Shown: positions 1-9,205 of the stretch, piece by piece
Numbering within the stretch: the first letter of the stretch is position 1
How the letters are laid out: each line of letters opens with the position of its first letter
Assembly (NCBI RefSeq): GCF_047495875.1
Contig: NC_092459.1
Coordinates: forward strand, 21,685,795-21,749,794
Length of the DNA: 64,000 nucleotides
DNA from: Pithys albifrons albifrons
Taxonomy: Eukaryota > Chordata > Aves > Passeriformes > Thamnophilidae
Direction of reading: 5' to 3'
Translations under genes and position numbers: made by a program
Notes under the pieces: model-generated
Databases searched by the model: none
The model's input: the letters and a program-made list of their open reading frames with translations, nothing else
Told to the model about the DNA's origin: nothing

Positions 1-1009
1 ATTTGGTAGGAAGGAGAAGGCTAGCATCTTTCTGGTATTTTTTTAAACGTTCTAGTATGAGATTCTGACCAAGGCAAGGTCTTTGTATATGGCTAAGAAT
101 ATGAGGTTTGTTGGAAGTGAGGAAATGGTCTGAAGTTGAGGTATTTTGTTGCAGAGAAGGCCCCGAACTGTGAATTGAGATTGAACTTCTCTATAATCTT
201 CTGCCTTTTGGTTTAAAGTAAATGTCATAACATACAGAAGAACATACAGCTTAGCTTGGTGCATATTGTAGGCAGAGTTTATGGGAATGTCATATCCTTG
301 AGCAAGCAGGAGTGGTAGAAGCTTACATAAGAGATAGTAATGAATATTCTTACTACTCATAGGGTTATGCAAATGAGACACAGGCAGTACAAAATTAATA
401 TTAGTCTGTACTAGCATTCAGGGTTTTTTTTCTAGTAAGAGGAAACTAGAGTGCCTGACTTTAAATTATATGCCTAGTATATCAGTGTCTCAGCCATTGG
501 GAGGCAGAAGACAGACTGTTGAACTTTGAGACAGTGTAAAGAGTGTATGCCAGTAAAAGTGATCCTGTGTGAATGGAAGCTTAATTTGAACCTGATAACT
601 GTAAGCAAATAATGCAGAATTCCTATGAGTTGAAGTTTTCGCATTGCTAAAAAAGATAGTTTGATTAACCAGCCACTCCAGTCAGTAGCATGTGGAACAT
701 TCCCAGAATGATCAGAAATGCTGTGAAACATCACTTCAGAAACTGTATTAGTGTCAACTTTCTAGAGTAGACTAGGGGTTGGATGACTCCTTTCGGAGTG
801 CAGCGCAAATCAAATTGCTTAGTTATTGTTTGGTCTTAGTTGGTTTGTGGATGGTTGTTCAACTCATACGAGTAATTTTTAGGAGTATGGCCACAATATA
901 AAATAAGAGTTTATACTGGAATACCAAACCCAAGAAGTTCTGTGACAGTGCTTAAATTTAAAAAAGAGTCTACTTCAAACGGAAGAAGTTCTGTTAAGAA
1001 TTTAAGAAG
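1..1009. other. Upstream flank, probable MCPH1 intron
   Basis: AT-rich sequence with short open frames of 121 codons or fewer on the minus strand and none that I recognise. No MCPH1 BRCT1 exon could be found here. The first MCPH1 exon in the window begins with the last helix of BRCT1, so earlier exons must lie outside, and this stretch is inferred to be intron. Confidence 0.4.
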
Positions 1010-1620
1010 CTAGGCTTGGGGTTAGGCTTGGGGTTAGGTTTGGGCTTTGGGCTAGGGCTAGAGTTCAGGCTAGGGCTAGGGTTTGGGCTACACCTAGGAT
1101 GCCGTTAGGGTTAAGGGTTAGGCTTACGCTTAGGCGTAGCTTTAGGCTTAAATTTAGGGTTAGGGTTAGGTTTAGGCTTAGGCTCAGCATTAGGTTTAGG
1201 ATTAGGCTTAGGTTAGGGCTAGGGTTTGGGCTAGGCTTACGGCGCCTAAGGTTATGGGTAGCCTTAGGGTTAGGCTTAGGGTTTGGGCTGGGGCTAGGGT
1301 TTGGGCTAGGGCTAGGGATTGGCCTAGGGTTAGGGTTTGGCCTTAGGGTTAGGGTTTGGGCTAGGGTTTGCGCTAGGCTTAGGGCGCCATTAGGGTTAGG
1401 GTTAGTCTTAGGGTTAGGGTTTTGGTTAAGGTTTTGTCTAGGCTTAGGGTGCTGTTAGGGTTAGGGTTTGGGCTAGGCTTAGGGCACCATTAGGGTTAGG
1501 GTTAGGCTTAGGGTTTAGGTTTAGGATTGGGGTTGGGGTTGGGGTTTGGGTTAGGGTTGTCTTAGGCTTAGGGTTAGGGTTTGGGCTATTCTTAGGGCAC
1601 CCTTAGGTTTAGGGTTAGGG
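1010..1620 (+). repeat. Interstitial telomere-like (TTAGGG-type) degenerate array
   Basis: About 600 bases made almost wholly of TTAGGG, TTTGGG, CTAGGG and CTTAGG hexamers, with the G-rich strand on + throughout. The array is not pure. It is punctuated by GC spacers (GGCGCC, GGCACC, GGTGCTG, GATGCCG near 1098, 1238, 1384, 1449, 1486 and 1597). Longer units recur, for example GGCTTAGGGC-G/A-CCATTAGGG near 1377 and 1478. It stays open for 119 codons on +, but that frame (Leu/Gly/Arg-rich) is a by-product of the repeat. It is an interstitial telomeric sequence or a subtelomere-derived satellite; the degeneracy argues for age or a higher-order satellite origin. Confidence 0.85.
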
Positions 1621-1725
1621 ACACTTTTGGACCCCCTCTGGATTTTCTTGGAACCCCCCTGGACTATCTTGGACACCGCTTGACCCCCGAACCCCTCTGG
1701 ACCCTCCGGAAGCCCAACTAGACTC
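1621..1725. repeat. C-rich tract with repeated TGGACCCC / CTTGG modules
   Basis: Directly abuts the telomere-like array. Short modules such as TGGACCCCCTCTGGA, TTGGAACCCCCCTGGA, TTGGACACC and GAACCCCTCTGGACC recur within about 100 bases. The composition differs sharply from the AT-rich surroundings. It may be a remnant of subtelomeric minisatellite carried with the telomere-like array; this is inference. Confidence 0.5.
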
Positions 1726-3367
1726 CCTATGATCTTCTTTCTGGTGTCAAGGAGACTATTTAAAGCATGAGTCCTCTTAAGCATATCAGAAAGAAGATAA
1801 TTATCTCCTTTTGCAACTTATAGGAAACATTTTCATAGCATTGTCCCTTCAGCAGTAGTCAAAAATCAAATAAAACATAAAACTTAATATAATGGAATCA
1901 CACCATTTTATCATTGTTTCATTTGGAATGTTGCCAGAGACAGCAATGAGAATTACTGAAGTTATACAATAGTTTTCCTACAAGATGTGATAGAAGAGAC
2001 AATCATGCTTCAGTCTGGAACAGAAATGGGAGTTGAGGGTGAATACAAATGTTCATATAGAGAGGCTGAATGGGAAATGAATGTATCTTTTCCTTCCAAT
2101 AGCAGATCTAGGAAGCATCACATGAATACACCTGGAGGCAGATTTGGAGAAAACACTAAATGACACATAACAAAACACGCAGTTAGGCTCTAGAACTCCT
2201 TGTTGCAAAATCCTAGTCAGCAAAAATGAACATGGGTTTAGAAAATTGCAATTAATTATTTAGTATTATCCAAACACCAATACAGTGTTGCATCTGACCA
2301 TCTCTAAACCAGAAATCTGTGGAACATTGGCAATTGAAGTTCAAAAAACATTGTAGCTCCAGAGTAAAGGTATATTTAATTTTTTTAAATTATTTTGGTT
2401 TGGGTTTTTTTTTGTTTGTTTGTGTTCTTTCTAAGAATGGTAAATATGTCTAATTGTAAAAATAGTGAACAAAATCATGGACTTCCCTCATGCAAACAAA
2501 TTTTAAGTGTAATGAAAAGGAGTGACAGCTTTGGGATCACTGAGGGAAACCTTTTTACATTTCAATACAAATACCTCAGTGATCAACCTAAAACAAAACA
2601 CAAAAAGAACCCTGTAAAAGATAGAATTTCTACAGTCTTGCATCCAGATTAAGAACATTTAATACTTCCAAATCAAACCCATAATTCTGCAACTCTGCTT
2701 GTATATTCTTTTCTCACAAATAAATGATAAATCATTTACATTCAAATTTGTATGCAAAGTAAAAAATTCTTGTAATATATTTAGTGGCCAAATTTTCTTC
2801 TGTTTATCTTCTCCAAATCAATGAAATCAGTGAAATCTCTGACTTAATGCCAGTTTTCATGTAGTCTACATCTATTATCCAGTATTTATTAACGGTCCAT
2901 CGTGTTGAGTATCTCTTTTAGATGCTCCAGAGAAACTGTAAATTCAGTTTGTTTGATGAATACACTTAGTGGTTTGGCTTTTCTCTTCCTTTAAAACTGA
3001 GTAAACTACGGATTAGGTTATAGTTTGTATAGCAGTGCCATCACTAGGTGTCAGTAGAGCCACGCCAGTGGCTGCTGGAAGGAGTTCATACCGCAGCCTT
3101 GGGATGTGTGCGAAATAACGAGTGGGAACCTTTCAGAGCAACAATTTAGAAGGCATCATTATCACAAAAAACTGTATCACATATCTGGTGTGTAATACAT
3201 AGATTTGGGTAATTTTTTTTAGCATTACAGTAGTTACCTTCAAGTTACACACTTTGGAAGGATTTGGTATTTCATTATCACAGGGCTCAGACAGCTCTTT
3301 TGTAATAAAGACACAAACAAAACCAAGAGGGAAAAAGCCAACAAATCTGCCCTAATCTATTCTACAG
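1726..3367 (+). other. MCPH1: Probable MCPH1 intron
   Basis: AT-rich, with no recognised exon or repeat family. An 85-codon open frame at 2395-2652 has no recognisable homology and lacks exon boundaries. The stretch ends in a pyrimidine-rich acceptor (CCCTAATCTATTCTACAG) used by the next MCPH1 exon. Confidence 0.5.
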
Positions 3368-3452
3368 GTGTCAAGAAACTGGAGTACATGTTGATGAATC
3401 CTTATTTCCTGCAGTAGACACCAATGAAGGATTTCCACTACTAATCAAAAAA
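3368..3452 (+). CDS. MCPH1: MCPH1 exon: end of BRCT1 domain
   Basis: MCPH1 (microcephalin/BRIT1) is a nuclear and centrosomal BRCT protein that restrains condensin II, times mitotic entry and takes part in the DNA-damage response. This 85-base exon is flanked by a TTCTACAG acceptor and a GTATGT donor. After one leading base it reads CQETGVHVDESLFPAVDT and ends LLIKK. Human microcephalin has the equivalent segment, ending BRCT1 with a Cys, a TG/AG-x-H-x-DESLFPA motif and LIKKK. The phase is 2 at the start and 0 at the end, matching the next exon. Exons coding for the first part of BRCT1 are upstream of the window. Confidence 0.93.
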
Positions 3453-3949
3453 GTATGTGATTTTTTAAAAGTTTTTTAAATAGGCCTAGAACAGTAAGCT
3501 TTAAAGTTTGAACGTGACTTTCTTGAGCTGTTTATTTTCAGAACATTCTGTAAACTGTACTTACCCATCTGACTAGAATTTTAAAGATAAGGCTATTGCT
3601 TTGATCATGTGGTGTCTTATCTGAAGAAAATATACTAATTGGGGAGTTTTCGTATTGGTGAATAAAAAAATGAAGATGTTTCATTGAGTTACAACAATCT
3701 CTAAAATACTAGTATTTTAGAAAGATACCTTTAAAGCTTTAGCTTTGCTGCAAGCAATAAAGATCTGTTAGGTTTTTCTTACTTCATATTAAAGTTGACT
3801 TTGAAAAATGTTAACTTCTGCAATTATCTGTGACTCTCAAGCATAAACACCAATAATAACTACTGTGACTTAAGTGGTAGACAAATAGGAAGTGTAGTTA
3901 ATTCTGGCAGGTTTATACTATATAATTAATAATTTTGTGTGTCTTGCAG
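3453..3949 (+). other. MCPH1: MCPH1 intron
   Basis: Short AT-rich intron with donor GTATGT and acceptor TGTGTGTCTTGCAG. Nothing else is seen in it. Confidence 0.85.
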
Positions 3950-4070
3950 CACAAATGTATGCAGCCAAAAGATTTTATTGAAAAAACTCCAGAAAATGAT
4001 CGAAAGCTGCAGAGAAGACTGGACCAGATGGCTAAAGATTTAACTCTACAAAAGACAGCAATTAATGCTG
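3950..4070 (+). CDS. MCPH1: MCPH1 exon: linker after BRCT1
   Basis: This 121-base exon starts in phase 0 and ends in phase 1. It reads HKCMQPKDFIEKTPENDRKL and continues QRRLDQMAKDLTLQ. Human MCPH1 has KCMQPKDFNFKTPENDKR and a KMAKEL stretch at the same place, so orthology is clear. The acceptor is CTTGCAG and the donor GTAGGA. The segment is a charged, probably helical linker leading from BRCT1 into the disordered middle of the protein. Confidence 0.94.
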
Positions 4071-4369
4071 GTAGGAGCTATTTTCAGCTAAGATTTGAAT
4101 ATCTGAAGTTATTTCTTTAAAGCACTTGATGGAGTTTTGGTTTTTGGTGATCAGTTTTTTTTTAAGCCTCATGCATTTCGTCATGAGAAATGAAATTGCG
4201 TTTTGCAGAGTTCTTTGCAAGTCTGTGGTGTTAAGGCATCTGCAATGATGATAGATATAAGGAAACTATTTTTTGTTACATTCTTTTGAAAAAACTTTGA
4301 AACTTCTTCTGAAGCTGTTATAGTCTTTAAATATTAATATATAAATACAATTTCTTTGTGTCAAAACAG

Positions 4370-4504
4370 ATGTACCAGTTTTACTGTTTGAAGACAATGG
4401 TTCACTTGTATACAGCCCTGTTACTGAGGTAAAAGATCAGTGCAATGCAAACGAAAGAAGAATAAAGGATATGAAGGAAAAAAGAGAAAATCTTTCTCCT
4501 ACTG
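4370..4504 (+). CDS. MCPH1: MCPH1 exon: conserved linker (PVLLFEDNGSLVYSP)
   Basis: This 135-base exon lies between a TCAAAACAG acceptor and a GTAAGA donor, in phase 1 at both ends. It reads DVPVLLFEDNGSLVYSPVTE and ends MKEKRENLSPT. Human MCPH1 carries DVPILLFESNGSLIYTP and MKEKRENLSPT at this position, a near match. The frame joins exactly to the exons on both sides, with no stop or frame break. Confidence 0.95.
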
Positions 4505-4904
4505 GTAAGAAGTTAAATTTTACTTTTCTGTGAACATGCACAAATGGCTACTGTGGTTCTTGCTGACTTTTTTACACTTGTCACGCTCTCACCTTCAGAG
4601 TTTTTTAATCTCTTACTTCATTGGATGTCTTCCCTTCTTCCCAAGTTTTTAGTAGGTACTGAGCAACAGGATTTAAAAATTAAATAAATTTGAATAACCT
4701 AATTGAATAAATTTGTTTCAAAATGCACATCCAAGTGAATTAAATCTAGATTACAGTTTTAAAATGTGTTTTTAAGTGTTTGCATTACCTTAGTGAGGAA
4801 ACATTAAGGTCTAATTCATTATGTTTTGTCAGTTATTATAAAAACTGTTCAATGTGGAACATCTTTGTTCTATAAATTTGTATCACCCATTTTTTGGTTT
4901 GCAG
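4505..4904 (+). other. MCPH1: MCPH1 intron
   Basis: 400-base intron with donor GTAAGA and acceptor TTTTTTGGTTTGCAG. The open frame of the next exon happens to run back into its 3' part (from 4826), but the acceptor at 4901-4904 and the joined phase mark the true exon start at 4905. Confidence 0.85.
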
Positions 4905-5882
4905 AACAAATGGAAGACTGCTTGAACTCAAGTTATGATTACCTTTGTGGAACTGAGAAATTACAGAAACAGGAAACAGAGGTCGTAGAACACGCCTGTG
5001 ATACTTGGACTGGTTCTGTCGTGTTCACGAGCGCATCAGGGAATTCTCCATCACAGGGCAATGAGCAGGGGAGCTTAACACCAAAACCGCATACCAGAAA
5101 AAGTTTACCAGAGAAACAGATTATACAGCACACTTCAGATGAAAACAAACAATTAAGGTTTCCAAAGAGAAATCAGAAGAATGAAAAGAGCAGGACTAAC
5201 TCAATTGCAAATGAAAGTTCTCTTTTCAAGGGCTTTGGTCATACTACTCCTTCCAAAAAATTAGTGCAGTTAAGTACTGTTCCTGCTTTAACTGCCAGTC
5301 TCTCCAATTCACCTATGAATAGTGAAGACTTAAATATATATTCACTAGATAAAAGCTACCCTATTGACAAAAATGAAAAGAAGAGGAAGAAACTAAAACC
5401 ATTACCTAGTTTGAAGCTGGCTACCTCAGAACTGGATGCATCAGAGTCTAAAGGGTTCTTGCAAGCAGTTACTACATATAGCAAGTCTCACTGTGCTGAA
5501 GAGGCTTCTTATGAAGACTTCTTTTCATCATCTAATTTAAATGAAAATGAAGTACAGATACAAGTACCAAAGGAATCACAGAATCATCCTGAAGTTTCTT
5601 GCAAAGACTCTTTAACGAGCATGGATTTCTGTGATCTGAGTTTCTGTAAGCCACATAATACTACAAAAAAAAAAAGGAAAACATCTATTTCGGTGAATAA
5701 TTTTCCAGTAAAGAGAAAATTCAAATCAGCTAAACATCCTGGAAGCTTGCCATTAAATACAGCAGATGGTAAAAAAGATGACACAGCGGAAGGTCTAGAT
5801 TCTGGTGATGTGAATAGGCTGCCTGAGAATGCTCATGAAAAATCCTACAGAAAAAATGTGAATGACTGTGCTCATACCACTG
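4905..5882 (+). CDS. MCPH1: MCPH1 large central exon (disordered region)
   Basis: This 978-base exon is open throughout and equivalent to the large human exon 8. It starts EQMEDCLNSSYDYLCG, compared with human ..SSFDDLCGN.., and is in phase with the previous exon (G|AA codon). Further matches are a basic patch (NEKKRKKLKPLPSLK; human KRKR..IMPRLQL), EEASYEDFFSSSNLNENE (human ESSYDDYFSPDNLKE), the PKESQ..SC segment and TTKKKRKTSISVNNF (human KKTRTVDITNF). It is Ser-, Lys- and Asn-rich, typical of intrinsic disorder. The basic clusters could act as nuclear localisation signals. It ends in phase 1 at a consensus donor (ACTG|GTAAGTTA). Codon use and the open frame show that it is, or was until recently, under coding constraint. 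Outside the motifs, divergence from mammals is strong, as is usual for this region. Confidence 0.94.
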
Positions 5883-6050
5883 GTAAGTTACTACATAGAA
5901 CTGGAAAATCAAAAGATAGCATACTGCATTAGATGTACTCATGCAACTAAATTGCAAAATGAACTGCCATTCCAAAAGGAAAAATATTTCAGAAATAACA
6001 CCAAAAGAGGAAAATGCTGCGGTACTGACTTTATTTCTCAGTAAAATAAA
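5883..6050 (+). other. MCPH1: Possible alternative MCPH1 3' end (read-through of intron donor)
   Basis: If the donor at 5883 is not used, the reading frame of the large exon continues 16 codons (GKLLHRTGKSKDSILH) to TAG at 5930-5932. AATAAA follows at 6045-6050. This would make a short protein with BRCT1 and the central region only. A human short isoform lacking exons 9-14 is known, so the arrangement is plausible. There is no transcript evidence here. Confidence 0.4.
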
Positions 6051-6289
6051 TGAGTACATAGGATCCAAAAGAACACTCTTTTGTTTTCCCATACATTAAA
6101 TACACAAAGAAGTCATAAGAGACAGGAAACTGCTTACTATGTAACAAAAATAATGTTGAGCCTTCTTTTCTTCTAATGTTCAGTATTCTGAAAACTTTCT
6201 GCTGCTATTCAAAATCTGTTTGGGAAATCAAGATCTTTGTTATGGTGCTGTTTTAAAGTAGCTCCTCATCTTAGGTTATCTCTTGTGGG

Positions 6290-6880
6290 TTGAAATGGCA
6301 AAATGCCAAATGCCCAATACAGAGTCAAAACTTCCCTTCCCCTCTCGCTGAGAAAAGGGAGAAAGATAAAAACCCCTCAAAACAGGTTAAACTTAAACTA
6401 ACTATATATATTTATACAGAAATGAGAAAAAAAAAGGAAACTACAATATAGCACACACACAAGTTAGAAATAACAAGAAATAACTCCCCACTCCCCATTG
6501 AACACAAATCCCACCATTCTAACTACCAAATCATTCTAGAGAAGTCAATCCCCCAGAGACAGACCCAAGCAGAGAGAAGGACTAAGAACAAACATTTTAC
6601 TTCCCTAAGACAACATAATGGTGAGCCGGTGCTGGGCTTGGGCCTCCTGTTCCTCCTGGGATGGCACGGTGCATCCTTCTGGGACCACAGCCATGAAGGA
6701 ACTGACCAAGGCACTCCCACACCAGCTCCTACACTTCGAGATGATGTTGGAATATGGAATGGAATACTATTGGCCTGTAGTCAGCTGTCAGCTGGCCCAG
6801 TCTAGCTTAAGTCAGCTGATACTCTCAGGCCTAGTCTGAAATCTAAAGCCTAAATTTAGGCCTACCCAGCTAAACCCTTG
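6290..6880. mobile_element. Possible endogenous-retrovirus LTR fragment
   Basis: The segment differs from its flanks. It has a purine-rich run of AGAAAAGGGAGAAAG type, an A-rich block, then a GC-richer block (6615-6730), followed by GGAATGGAATACTATTGGCC near 6756 and CAGCTGTCAGCTGGCCCAG. The 'gaatggaatactattggcc...cagctgtc' wording resembles LTRs of avian ERVL-type elements as I remember them. No gag, pol or env frame is present and LTR ends were not defined, so this is a weak call. Confidence 0.3.
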
Positions 6881-7614
6881 TTAGAAATATTTTAATTTCA
6901 CAAGTAAAAATTTCTACTAAAATTGCAGTTAAAACCATAAAATCCCTGATGGGGAAAAAAATATATGAGTCAGCAATTTCTAACTTGTGCAGTGGTGAAG
7001 ATGGAATAAGACATGCAAGAGCTGCAATGTAAGCATCTTTTAAATCATGGCCTTTTTATATGGAACTGATCTTAGTTTTTAATAATAATTCTAAGAGTAT
7101 TTTTTATATTTAAGCATTATCAGGCTGGTTTAGCCTCAGGTATTTAAGTGAAAATGTATACTAAAATACTGAATCTCAGGAACTTCTCTGGAAAATGCTC
7201 CTAATTTTTATTGAGGTAATCATTTTCCATTTTTGATATTTTGAGCTCTGTCAAGCTTTACATGTGGTTGAATATTTGTAAAAAATCTGTAGCAGTGCAT
7301 TAATGAATTATATGAAATTAATTCCTAACTTAAAGGGCACTGGAGATGGAAGCTACACTGAATGCTGTCATGGGATGTGGTAGTCTGTTCTTAATGTAAA
7401 ATCACATTGTGCAGTTGTAATGCTGATAACAGAGTTACAAAATCCAGTATAACTGTTGAATGGTGACTGCCTATATCTGTGAGTAATAAGTTGCTGAACT
7501 GTGATCTGCTATTTTGGGTTCACTACATCTGTATTTTAATACCTGGAGTACATCATTATAGGACAGTTTAAAAAACAGAGGATGCAGATGTGTTATAAAT
7601 GTACCACCCATAAA

Positions 7615-8925
7615 TGACAGCTTTCTTCTCCAAGTGATAGAGGAGCCAACAAGCAGAAGTGCTATGCTGGACCTTGTCCTCACCAACAGGGAAAGGCTGA
7701 TGGGGAATGTGAAACTCAAGGACAGCCTGTCTGCAGTGACCATGAAATGATGGAGTTCAAGATCCTTAGGGCAGTAAGGAGTGTGCACAGCAAGCTCACT
7801 ACCCTGGACTTCAGGACAGCAGACTTTAGCCTCTTCAGGGATCTGTTTGGTAACGTCTCTAAACTGGGAACACATGGATTTGTTGTATGGATCACTCATT
7901 GGATAACAAAATGGGCTGTATGGTCACACTTTTAAGAGTTGCAATCAATGTATGGTTGGCCAATTCCAAGTGGAATCAGTGACGAGTGGCATTCCTCAGG
8001 AGTCAGTGCTGTTTAACATTGTTGTCAGTGATGTGGACAGTGGGATCAAGTGCATTCTTAGCAAGTTTGCTGATGGCACTGAGCTGTGTGGTGTGATTGA
8101 CAATTCTGGAAAAAAGGGATGCCAGCCAGAGGGGCCTTGACAGGCTTGAGAGGTGAGCATGCACAAACCTCATGAAATTCAAAAGGGGCAAGCGCAAGGT
8201 CCTGCGCTTGGATCAGGACAATCCCAAGCAAAGTAGAGGCTTGGTGTAGAATGGATTGTAGCTAGCCCTGGGGAGAAGGACTTGGAGGTGTTTGGACAAA
8301 AAGCTCAGTATGCCTTGGCAATGTGCACTTGACCAGAAGGCCAGCCATGCTCTGGGCTGCATCAAAAGAAATGCGACCAGCAGATAAAGGGAGGTGATTC
8401 TCCACCTGTACTCTGCTCTTGTGAGACCCCCACCTGGAGTGCTGCATCCAGCTCTGGAGCCCCAGCACAAGAAAGATGTTGAGCTATTGGAATGAGTCCA
8501 GAGGGTGCCCCAAAGATGATCAGAGGGCTGGAGCACTTCTGAGTGCTGAGAGAGCTGGGGATGTTCAGCCTGGAGAAGAGAAAACTGGGAGAACCACAGA
8601 ACAGCCTTCCAGTACCTTAAGGGGACTAAGCTGGAGAGGGGCTTTTCATGGGGTCATGTATTGATAGAACAAAGGGAAATGTTCTTAAGCTGAGAGTAGG
8701 TTTAGACTAGATACTGGGAAGAAACTCTTCACTGTAAGGGTGGTGAGACACTGGAACAGGTTGCCTGGAGACGTTGTGGACTCCTCATCCCTGGAAATGC
8801 TCAAGACCAGATTGGATGGATCTCTGAGTAAGCTGGTCTAGTGAAAGGTGTCCCTGCCTATTGCAGGGGAGTTGAAACGAGGTGAACTTTGAGGTCCCTT
8901 CCAAACCATTCTATGATTATGAAAT
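7615..8925 (+). mobile_element. CR1 LINE, internally deleted 3' part
   Basis: Recognised by CR1 wording. The end of the endonuclease region (GAGGAGCCAACAAGCAGAAG.., TGCAGTGACCATGAAATGATGG) is followed after about 7860-7945 by the end of the reverse transcriptase. The UTR follows (CACTGGAACAGGTTGCCTGG, CCATCCCTGGAAATGCTCAAG-like text, GGTCCCTTCCAAACCATTCTATGAT). Most of the reverse transcriptase core is missing between the two parts. The catalytic FADD box reads FADG (near 8068), and frames are broken throughout, so the copy is dead. The frames of 62-142 codons in this region, on both strands, are fragments of this element. Confidence 0.88.
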
Positions 8926-9054
8926 ACATGAACCTACTCTATGTATACTTTGCCATGTGGCAATGTACTAGAAGATGATCCTTAAATTATGTATTTCCTA
9001 ATGTTAATCAACTGTCAGTTTAACAATCATGGAATCAAATATGGAAGGAGAAAA

Positions 9055-9205
9055 ATCACTAAATCACAGATGTTATGAGTTGGAAAGTACCTACAAAGAT
9101 CATTAAGTCCAACTCCTGGTCCTGCACAGGAGAGCTCCAAGAATCACACCATGTCCCTTGAGAGCATTGTCCAAACACTTCTTGAACTCTGTCAAGCTTA
9201 TTTAC
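9055..9205 (-). mobile_element. CR1 3' end fragment, reverse orientation
   Basis: On + it reads AATCACAGATGTTATGAGTTGGAAAG.., GATCATTAAGTCCAACTCCTGGTCCTGCACAGG and then ..AGAGCATTGTCCAAACACTTCTTGAACTCTGTCA. These are reverse-complement phrases of CR1 3' ends. Diverged and truncated. Confidence 0.78.

Noticed and set aside
1099..1458. 119-codon + open frame rich in Leu, Gly and Arg
   Set aside because: It is the translation of the TTAGGG-type repeat array; periodic and without gene signals.
3935..4120. 61-codon frame as a small gene
   Set aside because: It is the MCPH1 exon 3950-4070 plus intron on both sides.
4826..4904. Upstream extension of the 368-codon frame before the large MCPH1 exon
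   Set aside because: A consensus acceptor at 4901-4904 and the phase match with the previous exon place the exon start at 4905; the upstream part is intron.
7471..8664. Several 60-142 codon frames as genes
   Set aside because: All lie in or across the CR1 element and are broken pieces of it or antisense to it.
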